NCBI GenBank assembly: GCA_973895155.1
Contig: OZ316893.1
Coordinates: 7,564,001-7,628,000 of the forward strand
Length of the DNA: 64,000 nucleotides
Direction: 5' to 3'
DNA from: Marsupella aquatica
Lineage: Eukaryota; Marchantiophyta
A model generated the notes under the pieces. That model was given only the letters and a program-made list of their open reading frames with translations, searched no databases and had not been told where the DNA came from. Positions 44,801-57,628 of this stretch are shown in pieces (the stretch's first letter is position 1; every line of letters begins with the position of its first letter). Both the position numbers and the translations under genes were made by a program.

Positions 44801-47800
44801 CGATACCTTCTTAGACCACCTGTATATTTGCACTCTTGAGAATTTAACAAGGTGTAGTCGTTTGTCTGGATGATCCTTTTGAGCTTCACGAAAACTTCTT
44901 ACTGTTGTCACTTATCTCCTACCTGAAATGTAACCTGTACGCAGAGTCATTCGAATTGATGAGAAAAGATCATCAACGTCTACTCCAAAAGCAGCAGAAA
45001 ATTCTCTCACAAAAGCATGAAGAGAGGCTGGCCAATCCAGAGTCAAATGCCAGCAGGAAGCATGATGAGAGCGCGCTTTGGGATTCTGGTCTTTCTTCTG
45101 ATGTAATTCCATCTTCTCCACCCAGGTCCCCAGAGAAAAGAGTCTCTGATTCTGAGACTACTTCAGCTTCAGTGTCGACACCTTTGGTGGCACCATCAAC
45201 CCCTCGGCCGGCCATACCTCCTGGATTTGCTAAAGTCGTGCAGCACAAGCAGAGCACTCTAAAGGCATCTTCCACACAGGAGAGTCTGTTGGAGGTATGT
45301 CGACATTCGTTTGTTGTCTCCTAATGGCAATGCAAGCTTTTGGAATATTTTTCTGATGTATGTAGAGGTTTTGCTCATTGCTTTTTTTGAAACTAATGTC
45401 TGTTTGTACTCGTGTGTGCCAGGGAACCAATATGGAGGCAAACGATATTCAGAAGCAGATTGGGTTGCAGGGTGAGTCTGCAGCTTCATCTCAGGAGAAA
45501 GGTTTTGGGGATGGTCCTGTCAAAGTAACTGACAAATTGTTACTCAAACCTCAAGATTCTTTGGACAAGCCTGAAGTAGGCGATCCTTTAGTACCCAAGA
45601 TGCCTGCTGAGTTGGTTTCGCTGGCTACCCCTACAGAAGCACATGATGAGATGTCACAATTAAAGCGTTCTATACCAAGGGCTGGTGAGGAGAAAGTGGA
45701 CTGGGTCTTACCTACCGAAGGCAGACACAGTGACAAGAAGAAGGGGATTTCAAGCGATGAAGGGATGGAAGAGAATATTGTAATTGGTGAAGAGTACAAT
45801 ACTAGTCAAGAGTCGTTGCTCGACAAATTTTTTGGCAAGCCTAAATTGGAGAAAGAGTCTTTAAAAGACGGAGGGCTTCCTGTCCCTACTTTGGCCGAGG
45901 GGGTAAGTCTTATAACGTAACACCTTTAAGGTTGCTTTGAGCTACAATTTATCATTCGATTTGTACCCAGGATTTGATGTTGACGGAGTTGGTCTTGAAA
46001 CGTTACAGCCCTGCAGTGTGATGTATTGTCTGGTTTGGTCACTCTGGCATTGGCCAAATCAGTACGAGTTCTGGAAATTCGATATGCGATCTGACCGTCC
46101 TATGCCTGGGGATTCTGGGTTTTCAGTCACAGATCAGAATCCCGAACGAGGATGCTTGGTCAGAAGGTGATTCAACGATGTCAAAGTTTGCGCAGTGGTT
46201 CCATCAAGAAGGTAAATTGTCAGTTTGCAAGAGTGCGGACAATCCATTCTCTCTTGTCTTTGTTGACAATTTACGGATAACGATCCCAAGTTCAACTTAT
46301 GCATGAAATAATTGATAAGTTTCTTGTTAATTTTTTTATCTTCGCAAGAGTCGTAATTTGGTGGCTCATTGAAAAGTTTTGAGCACTTTATCCCTTGAGA
46401 ATCCACCTGGAGGTAGAACTCAGGAGAATTTGGAGCTCGAGTAGATTGGATTGTGCCAAGTCAAGCAATGTTATGTCAGTTGCACACCTGTAATTTCTCC
46501 TGATAGTTCTTTTTTGAATTGTTTGTGCCGCAGAGAAGCAGTCGAAAGACGGTGCAGGAGTGTCACCTGATATGCTGTCATTGTTACAAAGTGGTGGTAT
46601 AGCGAAGGGGCCTTCAAATTTACCTTCAGAACATGCTCTGTCTGGTCAAGAGGGTCCACCAAAATCGAACCGTGTAAATGTGCCCCGGAATCATGGCCGG
46701 ATCGTGCCGATGCCATCTGGACCTTCGCTGGAGGATATCGAGAAGGGTCTAAAAGAAAATGCGAGCTCTAGTCAAGAACAAGCTGTTACCAAGGTGCCAA
46801 GTTTTATGGGTACCCTGTCCTTGAAAATTCTAGATGTTGAACCAAAGGGTGATGCTATGAGTGGTGTTTTTGGAGAACATTCTCCTGTTGGAAAATTTAA
46901 TTTTCGGCCTCTCCCATCCCAGAGACAATCTGCGTCGAAATCATCCCCTGTTTTCCTAACTTGTGAGGATATTGAGCAATCTATGCTAGCTGAGGCTGGG
47001 ACGACTGTCGAAAAAGTCCTACCCAACTTAACTCGACCTTCACGGGCACGTGGCCCGTCAAATGGAAAGGATGGACAGGCTGCTGACAGTGCGTCTCGCC
47101 ATCTTTTATCTCTTCTGCAAAAAGGCGCATCTGGAGGGAAGCTTTCCCCAGGGAAGAGTTGGTCCGGTCACGCAGAGCCTAGTGGGGCTGCAGGAAAGAC
47201 TCTTGTCGATCGCTACCATGATGCCGATGACAACGACCTGAGTGAAGCTAACAAGAAATCTCCCAGCGATAATGCTACTCTGGAGGCTTTGTTTGGAAAG
47301 GCATTTATGAGTGAATTGAGATCAGTAGAGGCACCGCTTTCAGCTAATGCTAATGCGAGTGACTATCTTGGCAGCATGGACGGACCACAGGCTTTGCCTG
47401 GTATATACCCGATCAGCAGGCAGTCGACTGGGAGGGCAAATAATGCACCTGCCAACACCAATGTCTTACAGGAGTGGCCAGGTACATTAGGGCCTTTGGC
47501 CAGTATGGGTTGGATGGATAATAATGTACTCGAAACTACCAGACTTGGAGCTGTGAAAGATGTAACTGGTCCTAATACAAAGGTCAATCATTTTGTGGCT
47601 CTTGACAAAGAGGATGGTCGCACAGTAACCTCATCGGGGCACGGGTTCTGGGGAAATGGCGTAAACTCCCATACATCTGATGGAAGCCTTCCAATCAATA
47701 CCGGTGTTGGGAATAAGGGCAGTTTTGTTAGTAGTGCTGAAAGCACTTCATTTAGGGTAGGTGATCTTACAGGGAACTCTGTGAAAGGTAAAGGGCATCT

Positions 47801-49289
47801 GAGTAGGGTTCATAATTCTGATTTAGATATTCGTAGCGGTTCTAACGTAATCGGAGATGGGAAAATCTTACCATCAGGAAACTTCGTATCTGGGCAGTTG
47901 AGGGGTTCAGAAGACAATTCTTTGCCTGTGAGTCCGGGGAATGTTCGGTCTAGTGACGAGCCTGTCATTGGTCCAAGTGCAGCCCTTGATTCATCTGGAC
48001 TACCACAAAATTTCAAAGAGGATGGCTTGGCTAAAAGGGTAGGAGACATTTCCACGGCAATGTTTGGGGTGGGAGACCTCTCAATCACGAGGGGGGAAAC
48101 TAGTGCAGGTGTTAGCCAGGGCATTGATGGTTTTCTCTCAGCGTCACGGAAGATAGATCGGATGGAGACTCTGGAGGATATTCTTGCTGGTGACAAGATA
48201 GGTTTAGGGGATACTGGAAATTCTGGAAGTGATAGGAAGATGGCAGATTCCTTTTCAGATACGTTGGCTTTTATTGGAAAAGCGAAGGATGCGAATTCAA
48301 GAGTGTCACCTATTCCGACAGGAGGCTTACCGGAGCAAGCCAACCCCGGCCTGTCACGGTCAAATAGCAATTCCATTAGGTTTAAGAACAACGTTGGACC
48401 ACTGCAGCTTACTTCGCAGTTCAACGCTTACCCAGTTGGCTCCCCTCTTCAGCATCAGCAATCTATTGGAACATTGTACAGATCCGATTCAGCAACGTCG
48501 CTTTCACTTCAACGCCAACAACAGTCAATTCCTGTTCAGCATCACTTGCAACAGAGTCCAGGTTCTGGGATGCCAATGTTCCCTCCGCAGCAATTCCACC
48601 CTCAGCCTGGTCTACCTCAACAGCAACAGCTCCTGGGTCGAACTTTCAGTAATGGCGGCTCATTGGAGTTTCCTCATCTCCCATTTGGTCATGCACCTTC
48701 AACTCCACCAAACAGGCAATTATCAGCGGGGCCTATGCATTTCCCACCAGTACCACATGGACATCTATCTCCACCTGGGGCTTATCCTCCCATGGGACAT
48801 ATGGGTCCTACTCCTAATCACTTTTTGCCTTCCCCTCAGATGCCCCAGCGTGGACCAAACATGTCTCCAATGGGTGACGGGCATATGTTTATGTCTGAAC
48901 AGTCTATGCATGATCCACATGGTCTTGGTTCCAAGCCGGGTTCTCAGCAAGGCCCATCTCTTTTTCCTCTTGGTGGCCATGCTTTGCCGTCAGGACAAGG
49001 ACCTATGTTCCACCAGCCTCTCCCCCACAATCTGCGAGGACAACAGAACCAGCTTCTGCCGGGACCTTCTCCATGGGATCTGCGTTCGTATTCTTCTGAA
49101 TTGATGAGAACTTCGAGTAAGGGCCAAGAGTTAAGTGGTTTTGTCAATGGTAATGGAGGGGGAGCCAATTCATTGGACAGGTGGTTTGGTATGGAGCTGT
49201 CTCGAAATGTCTCTGGCATACCTACCCCTGGTCTCTTGCAAGTATCACCCCATGTGTTGGATGCCGATAGTAAGGTGCGATTTGGATAG
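41868..49289 (+). CDS. CBE1: eIF4E-binding protein CBE1 homologue (9 exons)
   Basis: This is the homologue of the plant-specific eIF4E/eIFiso4E-binding protein CBE1 (Arabidopsis At4g01290), which joins the cap-binding complex. Exons are 41868-41989, 42260-42349, 42616-42932, 43636-44057, 44171-44279, 44945-45294, 45423-45902, 46127-46211 and 46534-49289, with matching phases and about 1,576 residues. The canonical eIF4E-binding motif YTRELLL is at residues 14-20, followed by FADLEVCKKRPENL. The best conserved block spans exons 4-6: RNTEPYHPSRPLK, DFVNDETFG, EQERKRRESFELMRKDHQ. Exon 4 has seven tandem 9-residue units of PERQMSMGP type (43821-44009). The large last exon has repeated short blocks (FLTCEDIEQSML, DMLSLLQSGG) and a Gln/Pro/His-rich low-complexity stretch from about residue 1280. 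Acceptors at exons 4, 5 and 8 have close alternatives, so a few residues may vary. It is longer than the Arabidopsis protein (about 990). Confidence 0.92.
43821..44009 (+). repeat. Coding tandem repeat, seven 27-bp units
   Basis: This in-frame array in CBE1 exon 4 encodes PERQMSMGP, PERQMSLGL, PERQMNMGP and related units, ending PERQNSFGR. Each unit is 9 codons, so changes in copy number keep the frame. Confidence 0.95.
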
Positions 49290-50400
49290 AGACTGGGTCG
49301 CAATAGCTCTGCCTGTGTTCTGAACAAGGTGTAGTAGGCTGTTTAGTAGCTGAGCTTTGTAGTCGTACTTTATCCCTTTCGGAAGTGTCATTGGCTTCAA
49401 TGATTTCTCAACGTACGTAAACTGTATGGATATTACTGTTTGGATATGTATATGTAGTCTTTTAGATGTTGTGTCCAGCTACAGTGACAATTCTGGTACG
49501 TTTTGCACATATGGTAGGTATACACCTTTGTTGGTGAGGTTATGGCACAAGGTTTGTAGTTATGTTCCACGCAAACTGTAAAGGACATTTCTCTACTATA
49601 GGGGAGGAGCCGGTGGATGGCGAAGGGTGGAAACCTAGATTATCTGACTTTTAGGAGTCATTGGTGGGAGCTGGATACCCAACATTATAAATAAACTTGC
49701 GGTCTCACTTAAGAGACGTTGTTTTTGTTAGCGCTGATCTTTTAGCAGCTCCCGTGGCTCTTGAGTTGTTAGTAACATGATCGTTGAATCAGCCCCAATC
49801 ATGGGAAATCATGGGATCGACAGATCTGGAACACTGGTTTTGTGAGACATTTGCTGAGCCTATTGTAGAGTTTTGGCTAATGGAGTAAAGTTCTAACTGG
49901 AATCCTCCAACACAGGCATTTTTTATTTTCAAACAGTTCATCATTGCTCGACAAGAAGCGATGTTATGTGTTGTGTGAGTTCGGTCTGATTCCAAGGATA
50001 GAATTATATTTGCTGACTTGACTACTGCATGAAAGTAAGAGTTACTCCAGTGGGTGAACGCAAGCAAAAGGTAGTACGGTGGAAAGTTATACGGCGAGTT
50101 TGTATTGTTGCAGATTAGTTTTTCAACCTCGACGCAACACTTCGTGTTTAGTTTGTGGAAACAGTTGTGCCTCTTTTCTCTCCAGTTGAGCTTGATTTCC
50201 CTGTGGAGCTCGGGGGTTGGAGCCACATTACTTGTAGTATTTAAGACGTCTCTCTGCAGGAGATTAAGGCTCTTCTTGCAGCCGCAGTGGTAAAATAGGT
50301 GGTGGTGTAGTCTCTACTGGTCTACTTGTGTTGATGGTGTGGATTGGGAATAGATCGGAAACTGATTGTGTGGAAGCCCTAAGATAACTATGGGGTAGCA
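49290..50400 (+). other. 3' UTR and flank of CBE1
   Basis: This holds the likely 3' UTR. AATAAA occurs near 49688 (TATAAATAAAC). A minus-strand frame at 49789-50226 has no domain and is treated as chance. Confidence 0.45.
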
Positions 50401-50430
50401 AGTAGGTGACGGGAGAGATATGACTGTCAG

Positions 50431-51946
50431 TTCGACTTCCCAGTTCCCTAGTCCTGTGGATGATTATAATCTAACACAGAATCGCATATTGCTTACGTCG
50501 TTGAAATCTGGAGCAAGAGCAGAGAATGCGACTTTCTCGTCCTCCGTTTGTGACGCAGAACCGCGAGTGCTGTGTTCCGCCAAATGCACGAGGCAATGAA
50601 TTCGTGATCGACATGAAGGTTCAACGACAGGATGTGCCAGTAACAACCAGGAGTTCGACTCTCACAAGGTTTCTAGTGTTCTTGAATTGTGAATGTTTAA
50701 GTTTCGCTATTCTTATGATTACTTATAACTGTTTCTGTTCAAATAGTGACAACGCTCCCTGTTTCGGAAAATGCTTCATCAGAGTCTTTTGGACCCAGCG
50801 AAGATCGAGTATTGTCGTTAGTCTCATAAGAGGGACTCATGAAATTGATGGAGTGGTACTATTTTTGTGACCACCTAAGCGACGTCGGGGAAAAGATATA
50901 CGGCACTAGTGAGTTGAAGTTCAAACTACGATGGCTTTAAATTGTCTGGACAGGTCCTTCGTTTCCGGGTCGGCCATTCCATGAAAAAAGTTGGTGGTTC
51001 CGCATGAGATGATTGGAAGTTCTGAAGTTCAAAGTACTCCATCATCCATGCCATGGACGTTTATACGGGCTTTGAGCAATACCAATTGTAGTGTACAGTA
51101 TTCTGTTCGGGTTGTTTCGGAGAGATTGAACAACACTTCCACTCGTAATGAAGTGTTACTGTATGAGACTTCAGAAAGCTGGCTTACTCATTCTTTAATT
51201 GTTTACGGCACGTTTGGAGAACATGTACCTTGGATGATCAACAATACCGATTCTTATGTAGATTGTCAAGTTTGGGTTCTTTCCCAAGAGCATTCCCATT
51301 AATGCTAAACTCTATGGTTGATGTAAAGTTTCACTTTCTGCCCGAATCTGTTGATTTGATTACAAATCCTTCCGATGTCGACTTTTATCAAAATCGTGAG
51401 AAAAAAATGCAATGCATAGTGTGAATAGATTCTCTTTTGACGCGCATGTTCACAGGTCTTGTGGGTACTGCTGTCGTTTCATGGAAGGATGGCAAGGTTT
51501 CTCAATCGACAGCAACGAAGCAGTGGACCGATTTAATCCATTAAGACCCAGCGTGCCTCTAGAGAAAGCTCACTCGATCGGTATAACCCGAACCACATTG
51601 AAACAACTGCCCTCAATCGATTGACAGACAAGTGGAAAAGAGCAATGTAGAACTCGTTGATAATCTCCTCTCAAAACCGGAGAAAAATACAACCCCTCCA
51701 AAGCTGACGGTCTTCAACATTCGGAGTGTCTACAATTACAGGCAAACCTACATTCTCCCCCTACCGATGATTCTCACCAGCCCCACTGAAATTCCGTCCG
51801 CCTATATCCTTTCTATGTTCCTACTGCCTATGCAGCTCACGATGGGCCCGTACGATCTGAAAATTCGGCTGAGATGGTGGCGCACGTTTGCTGGACAAGA
51901 CAAGGTCATGTGTCGCTCTCTTGCCAATGTAGAAGGCGTTTCTTGA
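50431..51946 (+). pseudogene. Unidentified coding-like fragments
   Basis: Several plus-strand frames have codon-like composition: MTVSSTSQFPSPVDDYNL from 50431, 50526-50870, 50991-51302, 51412-51624 and 51632-51946. Possible splice sites lie between them (TTCACAG at 51449-51455). No frame carries a known domain and no exon set could be joined with confidence. This may be a real but lineage-specific gene, a leftover of a duplicated gene, or chance. Confidence 0.25.
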
Positions 51947-51998
51947 CGAGCTACAGAAAATGGCAGAGCGCTCTTAGTCACTTGAGGACTCCCATGAT

Positions 51999-54348
51999 CT
52001 AAACGTTGGCTTTGCCGTCAGTGACCATGGAGATGAGCTCGGGCTCCGAGTCCGAGGAGTGTGGGCGAGTGTAAGTTGGGGTGGTCAAGACGAGGCCCGG
52101 AGGATGGCGCTCATCCCCAACCACAGGCTCGTTGAGTTTGCCGCTGTTTGTGATAGAGCACTTGTTCCGGATCTCCCCTTTGCCCCCCGACGAAATCTGA
52201 CTCATTTTCACGAACGACTTCGCGAATTGGGTGAAGAAACCGCTCTGGTTATTCGCCCAGGAGTTCACGAGACCCCAGGCGGTGGAGTCCTGATCCAGGT
52301 TTTGGTCCGACGCTAAGAGTGCTCCTCCGCTTGGAAGGTTCTTGAAGTACTGGTTGTCAAAATGGTTCGGGGAGTAGAAGTCCAATCCCGTGGAGCCAGA
52401 GCCTGGAGGCGAGGGACACACATTGCTTTTGAGGTAGCCCGCGTAACCAGAATTCAACTTCGGGTCCACAGTCGGTATGATGCGTCCGCTGAATGCTCCG
52501 CAGTGTGCCACTCCCAAGGTGTGTGCACCTGTAGCAGCACAAGATCCAAGTTCTTCATATCTCTTCCCGGACTTCATCGAGGGAAACCTTTCAGATTCGA
52601 ACTTTCAGAATCTATCCAAATGACTCGTTCAACACTCAATGCACATTGAAGAAGGGAGACAAAAATGTTGAAAAAGTTCCCAAAACCCAGGACCGACTGA
52701 CACAATGAGAGTGAGGTAATAGTGATGGAGGTCAATTGGAAGTTCCATGCTTAACAATGACGTCGTGCTGTGAAGGAACAGTGAGATGTGCATCGGACAA
52801 CTTGAGTATCATGTACCTGCAAGAGCGACGAGGTCGGCGGTATCTGTAAGACCCTTCTGACTGAAAATGGATTTCTGCTGGGCAAAAGTGGTTGAAGGCC
52901 CAGGTAAGTCCGTGGTTTGTGTGCTGAAGGCCAGAGCATCTAGTCGCCCTAGAGGAACACTGAAGGAGGGTCCTCCGCTCTGCACAGGGGACGAAATACC
53001 TTCTTCAGTTGGCAATAAAGCTAAGATAGCGTCAGTTTTGAAAAATTGCAAACTAAAGTTGCATTCACACACATGCTGAACGAGGATCTCACTCACCTGC
53101 GTGACAGCCTGCTTGGCGGCGAGCACAACGATATCGGCACATGAGACGGTCTTTGGACAAGCGGCCTCGATCGCCGTCTTAATGCTATCGATAAGCTGCA
53201 GAGCGGCCGGGCGGATGGTCTGATTCGGGACAGCGTTCAGCTCGGATCCGCTGGCAAGCTTCAGAAGGATCGAAGCGTCGCAGCCCTGTCAAGAAGAGTA
53301 CACAACATACAAACGCTTGAGCTAACAGAATCAGGCAATGTGGCAACTAGTAGCAACATCTCGACAACGAGGTCACACATTGTAATCGCCGAGATTCTCC
53401 ATCCATTGAGCTCTCATGTTGCGAATTATCTCATGAATGACGGAGCTGAGCGAAGCAGCTCGAAAGTCGTTGATGTCTTCCAGTGTGCATCTCCGTTTCT
53501 ACCGATTGGGACGTTTCTCCTTGTCAGGGATTCCTAACCAAAATTAAATCTAGTACGAACTACGGATGATTTATGGGACACAATCATTGTCTGCAAGCAA
53601 AACCTCGTGACAGACACTAATGCATGTCGGTCCCGGGACGCGAGGGTGGATCCGTGGAGAAGTTATGAAGACTAAGTCCGACCGTACTTCAGAAAATTAC
53701 ACAACTGGCACGGCAGTCCCATAGATTCAATTGCCGTTCGTTGGAACGGTGATAGGACACAAGTCGTGGGGAAGCAGTCGTAGTCGGTCGGCCAGCAAGG
53801 AAAGGCCTCGTGTCAAGCCTCTCGAGGGAAGAACAACAAGGCTTCGACATCGCATACTCTTCAATCATGGCAATGGACACCGTGGAACGGATTAATGTTG
53901 TGCCTCTCTAATGCAAGACGAAGAAGAAGAAGAAGCACAGTAGAGCCAGTCAAATTCTCAAGCTACAGCTTTGTTGATCCCATGACTGGATTCATTGGCT
54001 TGTGGGCTGGAAAGAGCTTTCGTCCAAGTCCGCAAGCGAAAATGCGAGCGATCAGACATGCACCTGGACGAAGCAGTCATGGAAGAACAAGCGAAGGAGT
54101 CCCGCCGCAACGCCACCATCGCTCTTTAGAGCTGCAGCGACTTTGGAAGCAACAATGGTCTCAGCGGTGGCGCAGGTCCCAGCATAGTATCCCCACGCAA
54201 GCCCTTCTGCCACCGGAAGCTCCTTCTCTAGATCCGACAGCTCCGCCCCGTAATTGAGTTCATACTGATACTCAGCAGCGCTTCCAGCGATGCAGTAAGC
54301 CAAGATAAGCACCACCGTCACTCCCCCAAACAGCCCTTCCTTCCCCAT
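51999..54348 (-). CDS. Class III (secretory) peroxidase (4 exons)
   Basis: This haem peroxidase of the plant secretory pathway uses H2O2 to oxidise phenolics and similar substrates in the cell wall or vacuole. Minus-strand exons are 54348-54064, 53285-53097, 52979-52817 and 52528-51999, giving 388 residues. The three introns fall at the positions typical of the family. Residues 1-25 form a signal peptide (hydrophobic VTVVLILAYCIAG). The distal site is RLFFHDCFVQ (Arg86, His90), followed by GCDASILL. The proximal haem ligand is in GAHTLGVAHC (His215). The eight conserved Cys are recognisable. Two features are unusual: about 25 extra residues between signal peptide and fold (YGAELSDLEKELPVAEG), and a tail of about 45 residues after the usual end NKCSITNSG that may act in vacuolar sorting. 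The ATG at 54348 is the only one before the signal peptide. Confidence 0.96.
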
Positions 54349-55555
54349 TCTCTCTCTCAGTCCCTTCAATTGAACTGAAACAGCCACCTCGCCAAAGCAA
54401 GAGCCTTCTAATCCTACCGACGACAGAACTCTTCAGCTCAGCTTCGAGTCTAATGAATGAAGGCAGTGTGAGCTTGACAGCTTATAACTTTGCATTCGGT
54501 ATAGCTCAGTGCTCTCTCAATCTCATCAGTCCCCTCATCAGTCCCCTCACAGACTCACAGTCCTCCGCTGCTGCTCCCGAGGGATATCATGAGGCTATTA
54601 TTAATATTATCGTAACCTAGGTAGCCCAGGTCAAACACGGACCTACTGTGAGAACTGAGAACAGCACGCTGCCGATGATACTGATAGGATGGTGGAGGAC
54701 CGGAGGTGGGTCCGATCCCGAAAAGTCGGTCCAAACCTCAGATCTCGAGCTAAACGACTCTCTATCACCATTGATTGAATTGTCCTCGCCGCCATAATGT
54801 ATCATAAAGCAGCATCGCCTGTAGAACCGCACTGTAGAAGAGGATAAAATTGGAGGCACAGGCAGCATCAGCACTGCAGCAGCTTCAGGCGTCATCGTTC
54901 TGAACTGCTGCACTCACGAAGCCAATTTATGACTCTCCTAGACTCAGACTCTTCAGAGCAGACGACGAGACTCATCCCGCAGTCCTGCCATCATTCTATC
55001 TTATCGCAGAGCGGACCACTTGCCACTGAAACTTGACAGGAGTGCGCTGAGTACAGTACTGCTCCACTACTGTGCCATTACGTTCTGCAAAGTCCGCTGA
55101 TGTTTTAGTATGAAATGGTCGTCACGTAGAGTGTGGCGATCGTGTCCTCTTGCGTCTCGATCTCGACCATCCCGGATCCCCGACGATGTTGTAATTGTCG
55201 ACCGACGCACCGACGGAATCGTACTTTGTAGTTTCCAAATAATCTAGTTGGGCCTCTCAAAGTTGAGTCTTTTTACCCCGGTGGCACTGGAAGCAGGCAA
55301 AGGGGGTGACCTACAGTACTCGACGTCTGTTTACGAGCAAATTTTGCATATTCAGACAGTGAGATATTGAGGCTAATCTATTAAAATTAATGTCTATGTT
55401 CATGACCAAATGAAGCGATAGTGAGCAATTTAATAGAAAATATGATATCTAGACTAAGCTGGTGAGATAGGGGGGCTTGACAAGGAACTCTCAGGCACGG
55501 ATGGTCACTTTTCACCCATTGGAAAAGTGACGTCCATTGCATATGCTAAAGTCAA
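54349..55555 (-). promoter_or_regulatory. Upstream region of the peroxidase gene
   Basis: This is the likely promoter and 5' UTR of the minus-strand peroxidase. The frame at 54617-54913 has no domain. No TATA box or known element can be placed with confidence. Confidence 0.4.
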
Positions 55556-55770
55556 TTAGCCTGAGCCAAAATGTGTAAGGTGCGGGGAAAATAAATGCAA
55601 GATCCTTGGTAGAAGTAGGCCAAGAGGTGGTCTATGTTTTCTATAAAAAAATCATGGCCACACCAGAAAAGTGGACCCACTACAGTAGTTAGTGAGTTGC
55701 GAGGATCTTGACTTGTTTTCCCAGCTTGGGTCCTGAAGGACAAGTGAACTGAAGTTTTGCTCCCACATTT

Positions 55771-55865
55771 GAGGAGAGATTTGCTTGGTGGGGTCTCACT
55801 TGAAAGCTGTCGACTTAACAGTCCCGAAAAGTCCAAAATGACTAGGTGGGACCTCAAACCTATGC
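55771..55865. repeat. Left arm of a 95-bp inverted repeat
   Basis: The block from GGAGAGATTTGCTTGG to GGTGGGACCTCAAACC is found in reverse complement at 57534-57628 with only a few differences. The arms enclose about 1.7 kb. Confidence 0.85.
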
Positions 55866-56026
55866 TCGACCGGGTTTAGTATGACTTTGCCGGCCCTGCA
55901 CATGCCTGACACCTTACCCTATTGTAGAACGGCAAAAATCTATGTTGGCGCGAGGGTAGGGAGAACTTATTGTGTACCCATTATTTGGACCCCACTCCAG
56001 CGCTCACGGGAGGTGAAGTGTACCCA

Positions 56027-56518
56027 TTATCTGCTTGTAATAGACATAAAGGACTTGTGTTTGGCCCCACTGTACTTATTGACATGTCTTGCAGCCTCCT
56101 CCCAAGTCTTGTATATTCCTGGAGTTCTCCCTATGGCCACTGCATACCATTTTTGCTTGGAGCAAACTCCTAGGTTACAATTACATGGTCTGGTGATTGC
56201 GCTACCGAGAAATGCACTAGGTGTAGCGCAAGGAGTAGACACTAAACGATTGGGTGGATATATGTGGACATTTCCACGAAGCTCTTCATTGTCGACAAGC
56301 ACGACTCCTTCCACAGTTGTTGGCTTAGATTCAAGTGCAGTAGGGAGTGGGCAGAGACGCTCCAACATGAGACACACAGTGCCAAAAATGGCACTAAGTG
56401 CTCCTACAAGTAACCAGAGCAATGTGTTAGGATTTACTCTTAGGTCTAGAGTTACGACTATACCGTAGTTAAGGCTAACTTTAGTCGTAGACTTGGTTAG
56501 GTTAGTCATGCTGTGCAC
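56027..56518 (-). CDS. ORF with RNase H1 N-terminal/viroplasmin-type domain
   Basis: This minus-strand frame of 163 codons ends with KWYAVAIGRTPGIYKTW, then AARHVNKYSGAKHKSF. That is the pattern of the RNA:DNA-hybrid-binding domain at the N-terminus of cellular RNase H1, also found in a caulimovirus inclusion-body protein and in some retroelements (Pfam PF01693 type). A hydrophobic segment (LLWLLVGALSAIFG) lies about 90 residues upstream. No RNase H catalytic domain follows. The first ATG of the frame is at or near 56518. It lies between two inverted repeat arms, so it is more likely transposon-borne or a captured fragment than a complete host gene. An old viral fragment cannot be excluded, but nothing else viral is seen. 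Confidence 0.6.
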   Translation of the reverse strand: MHSMTNLTKSTTKVSLNYGIVVTLDLRVNPNTLLWLLVGALSAIFGTVCLMLERLCPLPTALESKPTTVEGVVLVDNEELRGNVHIYPPNRLVSTPCATPSAFLGSAITRPCNCNLGVCSKQKWYAVAIGRTPGIYKTWEEAARHVNKYSGAKHKSFMSITSR

Positions 56519-56772
56519 ACTGTATAACCAAACGGTATTTGCTTGGAGAGTGGGAACTCAGGCTCCTTGTTATGGAGCTAGTTGAGAGATAGGGAGAGCT
56601 TGCGCTGTGGATGCTTGGTATGGCCGGTCGACCTAGAGTGCAATAAAGTTTGTGTGTGTTCCCGTGGACGTAGCCTCATGTGGAGGTGAACCACGTATCT
56701 CTCTGTGTCGACTCTTGTGCGTTGGATAATTCATGGGCTTGTTGTTGTGATTGTCGTCTATGCTCAACACAA
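56507..56772 (+). repeat. Possible solo copia-type LTR
   Basis: The stretch contains AGTGCAATAAAGTTTGTG, then TTCCCGTGGACGTAG, AACCACGTATCTCTCTGTG and an end near CTCAACACA. This wording and order match the R-U5 part of many plant copia LTRs. No partner LTR or clear target duplication was found. Confidence 0.4.
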
Positions 56773-57533
56773 TGCACGACAAGCAACCCAAAATTGGTTG
56801 TCAAAATGGTTCTCTATAGCTTTTAGCCATTGAACAGTCTTCCTCAACAGCTTACACAGAGCAAGCGATGCAATGTGTAAGCAGTGCAGCCAATGCAGCT
56901 TCAACCACAAATTAACTCCTCCCCCCAGATCGCAGCATGAAGCACCGACACCGCTCCCAGCAGTCCGCAGTGCGCTAACTTCTCTCCCCAGTAGAAGTCG
57001 ATGACTTCTCTCTCCAGCACGCACCTAGTTCACTTCTCTCCCCGGCCAGCACACAGCTCAATCACTTCTTTCCCCAACACGCAGCTCAATCGAGAGCTCA
57101 ATCAGCTTCAGGCGATCACCGTTTCACTTTTCCAGTCGAAGCTCTCCTCATATCATCGACCACATCACTCTGTACGATACTCACCCTCTCGCAGCCCAGC
57201 CCTGAAGCGTAGCGCAGCTTCAATCAATCACTCTTGATGATCAGTAATCCTCTAGATCCTCTTGATCAGTGGAGCGCAATTTTGACTCTTGACAATCCAC
57301 CACAATGTATCAACATTGGGTTCTCAATCAATGGCAGTTGACGTTTTGGTTAGGAAGTCCAGGGCCTCGCCTCCCGTGAGTGGTGCAGTGGGGTCTTGCC
57401 TCCCATGAGTGTTCCAACGGGTACACACTACACAGGTCCTGCCCTCCCCCCCCCAACGTAAAATTTTCCCGTTCTCACCTGGGTATGGTGTCAGAAATCT
57501 GCAGGGCCCGGCAAGTTCTTACTAAACGGCTCC

Positions 57534-57628
57534 ACCTACGTTTGAGGTCCCACCGAGTCATTTTGGACTTTTCGGGACTTGTTAAGTCGGCAGCTTTCAA
57601 GTGAGACCCCACCAAGAAAATCTCTCCA
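57534..57628. repeat. Right arm of the 95-bp inverted repeat
   Basis: This is the reverse complement of the block at 55771-55865, reading GTTTGAGGTCCCACC through to AAATCTCTCC. Confidence 0.85.

Noticed and set aside
48229-49104. A 291-codon frame inside the last CBE1 exon
   Set aside because: It is an out-of-frame shadow of the long, conserved CBE1 frame.
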